Source of the DNA: Elusimicrobia bacterium RIFCSPHIGHO2_02_FULL_57_9
GTDB taxonomy: Bacteria > Elusimicrobiota > Elusimicrobia > UBA1565 > UBA9628
Direction of reading: 5' to 3'
NCBI GenBank assembly: GCA_001800015.1
Contig: MGUO01000193.1
Coordinates: 1-5,532, forward strand
Length of the DNA stretch: 5,532 nucleotides
Part shown: positions 5,311-5,532 of the stretch, piece by piece
Position numbering within the stretch: position 1 is the first letter of the stretch
How the letters are laid out: every line of letters begins with the position of its first letter
Program-made: the position numbers and the translations under genes
The notes under the pieces: generated by a model
Told to the model about the DNA's origin: nothing
The model's database searches: none
The model's input: only the letters and a program-made list of their open reading frames with translations

Positions 5311-5532
5311 CCAAACCGAAGCGGAAGCGATCACGGAAATCAACATCATCCCGGTGATCGACATCTCGCTGGTGCTCTTGGTCATCCTTTTCGTAACGGC
5401 CCCGCTTTTATCCTACCCCAATCATCCGGTCAGCCTGCCTAAAACCAGGACGCGGGCGGCCAACGATAATTTCCTGGCGGTAACCTGCACCAAGGATGGG
5501 CGCCTGGCCTTGCGCTCCGCGGATACGGACTG
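5276..5532 (+). CDS. ExbD/TolR-family protein, second copy (3' end outside window)
   Basis: ATG 5276 opens a frame that is uninterrupted to the window end (85 full codons). The first 35 bases overlap the end of the preceding exbD in another frame. The product shows the same plan: a charged N-terminus, 'EINIIPVIDISLVLLVILFV' with the invariant Asp at residue 29, and a membrane helix over about residues 25-45. It then has 'VSLPKTRTRA', like the usual V-x-L-P segment just outside the membrane, and a first periplasmic strand 'FLAVTCTKDGRLAL'. GAAGAG (5263-5268) is a plausible ribosome-binding site 7 bases before the start. Paired ExbD/TolR genes beside one ExbB are known in several lineages and may form mixed ExbD dimers or serve different TonBs. 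Similarity to the first copy is limited mainly to the membrane segment, so this is not a recent duplication. Confidence 0.88.
   Translation, partial: MPKYSLLKLRHNQTEAEAITEINIIPVIDISLVLLVILFVTAPLLSYPNHPVSLPKTRTRAANDNFLAVTCTKDGRLALRSADTD

Noticed and set aside
4759..5385. 208-residue open frame on the minus strand
   Set aside because: It is the antisense shadow of the two exbD genes, which have unambiguous motifs on the plus strand.
1..5532. CRISPR array, tRNA, rRNA or riboswitch
   Set aside because: No regularly spaced repeats, no cloverleaf-like or rRNA-like segments were seen; the only repeats are the TPR-tail duplication and short local ones.

Overview
The window looks like a chromosomal segment of a GC-rich Gram-negative bacterium. 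The evidence is a TonB-family C-terminus, an ExbB/TolQ-type proton channel subunit, two ExbD/TolR-type subunits and two Sec signal peptides, all of which imply an energised inner membrane, a periplasm and an outer membrane. The gene order tonB-like, large TPR protein, exbB, exbD, exbD recalls clusters in lineages outside the gamma-proteobacteria (for example Elusimicrobiota or delta-proteobacterial groups). That placement is only a guess, since there is no rRNA or other marker here.

Layout. Positions 1-290 hold the C-terminal domain of a TonB-like energy transducer whose start lies upstream. The next base begins a 797-residue exported TPR protein (291-2684), translationally coupled to tonB. 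Positions 2685-3983 look like a foreign or rearranged block. It contains a possible minus-strand gene tail, an IS4-type (DUF4372) element with the catalytic middle of its transposase deleted, a strong hairpin, and an intact 203-residue secreted Cys/Gly-repeat protein that I do not recognise (3297-3908). From 3984 to 4073 lies a second, internally deleted copy of the end of the TPR gene. A short spacer with a 15-bp-period tandem repeat and a good sigma-70-like promoter follows. Then come exbB (4186-4818), exbD (4825-5310) and a second exbD/tolR-like gene (from 5276, overlapping the first by 35 bases, cut by the window end).

How it fits together. TonB, ExbB and ExbD-type proteins form a proton-motive-force-driven motor that transmits energy to outer-membrane partners. 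A periplasmic TPR protein beside such a motor would be expected to bind envelope partners, much as CpoB/YbgF does beside Tol-Pal. The TPR tail on both sides of the 2.7-4.0 kb block suggests that tonB-TPR and exbBD were once contiguous and were separated by duplication plus insertion. The exbB promoter would now keep the distal half expressed. The least-explained item is the 203-residue secreted protein inside this block. I see no CRISPR array, tRNA, rRNA or riboswitch.
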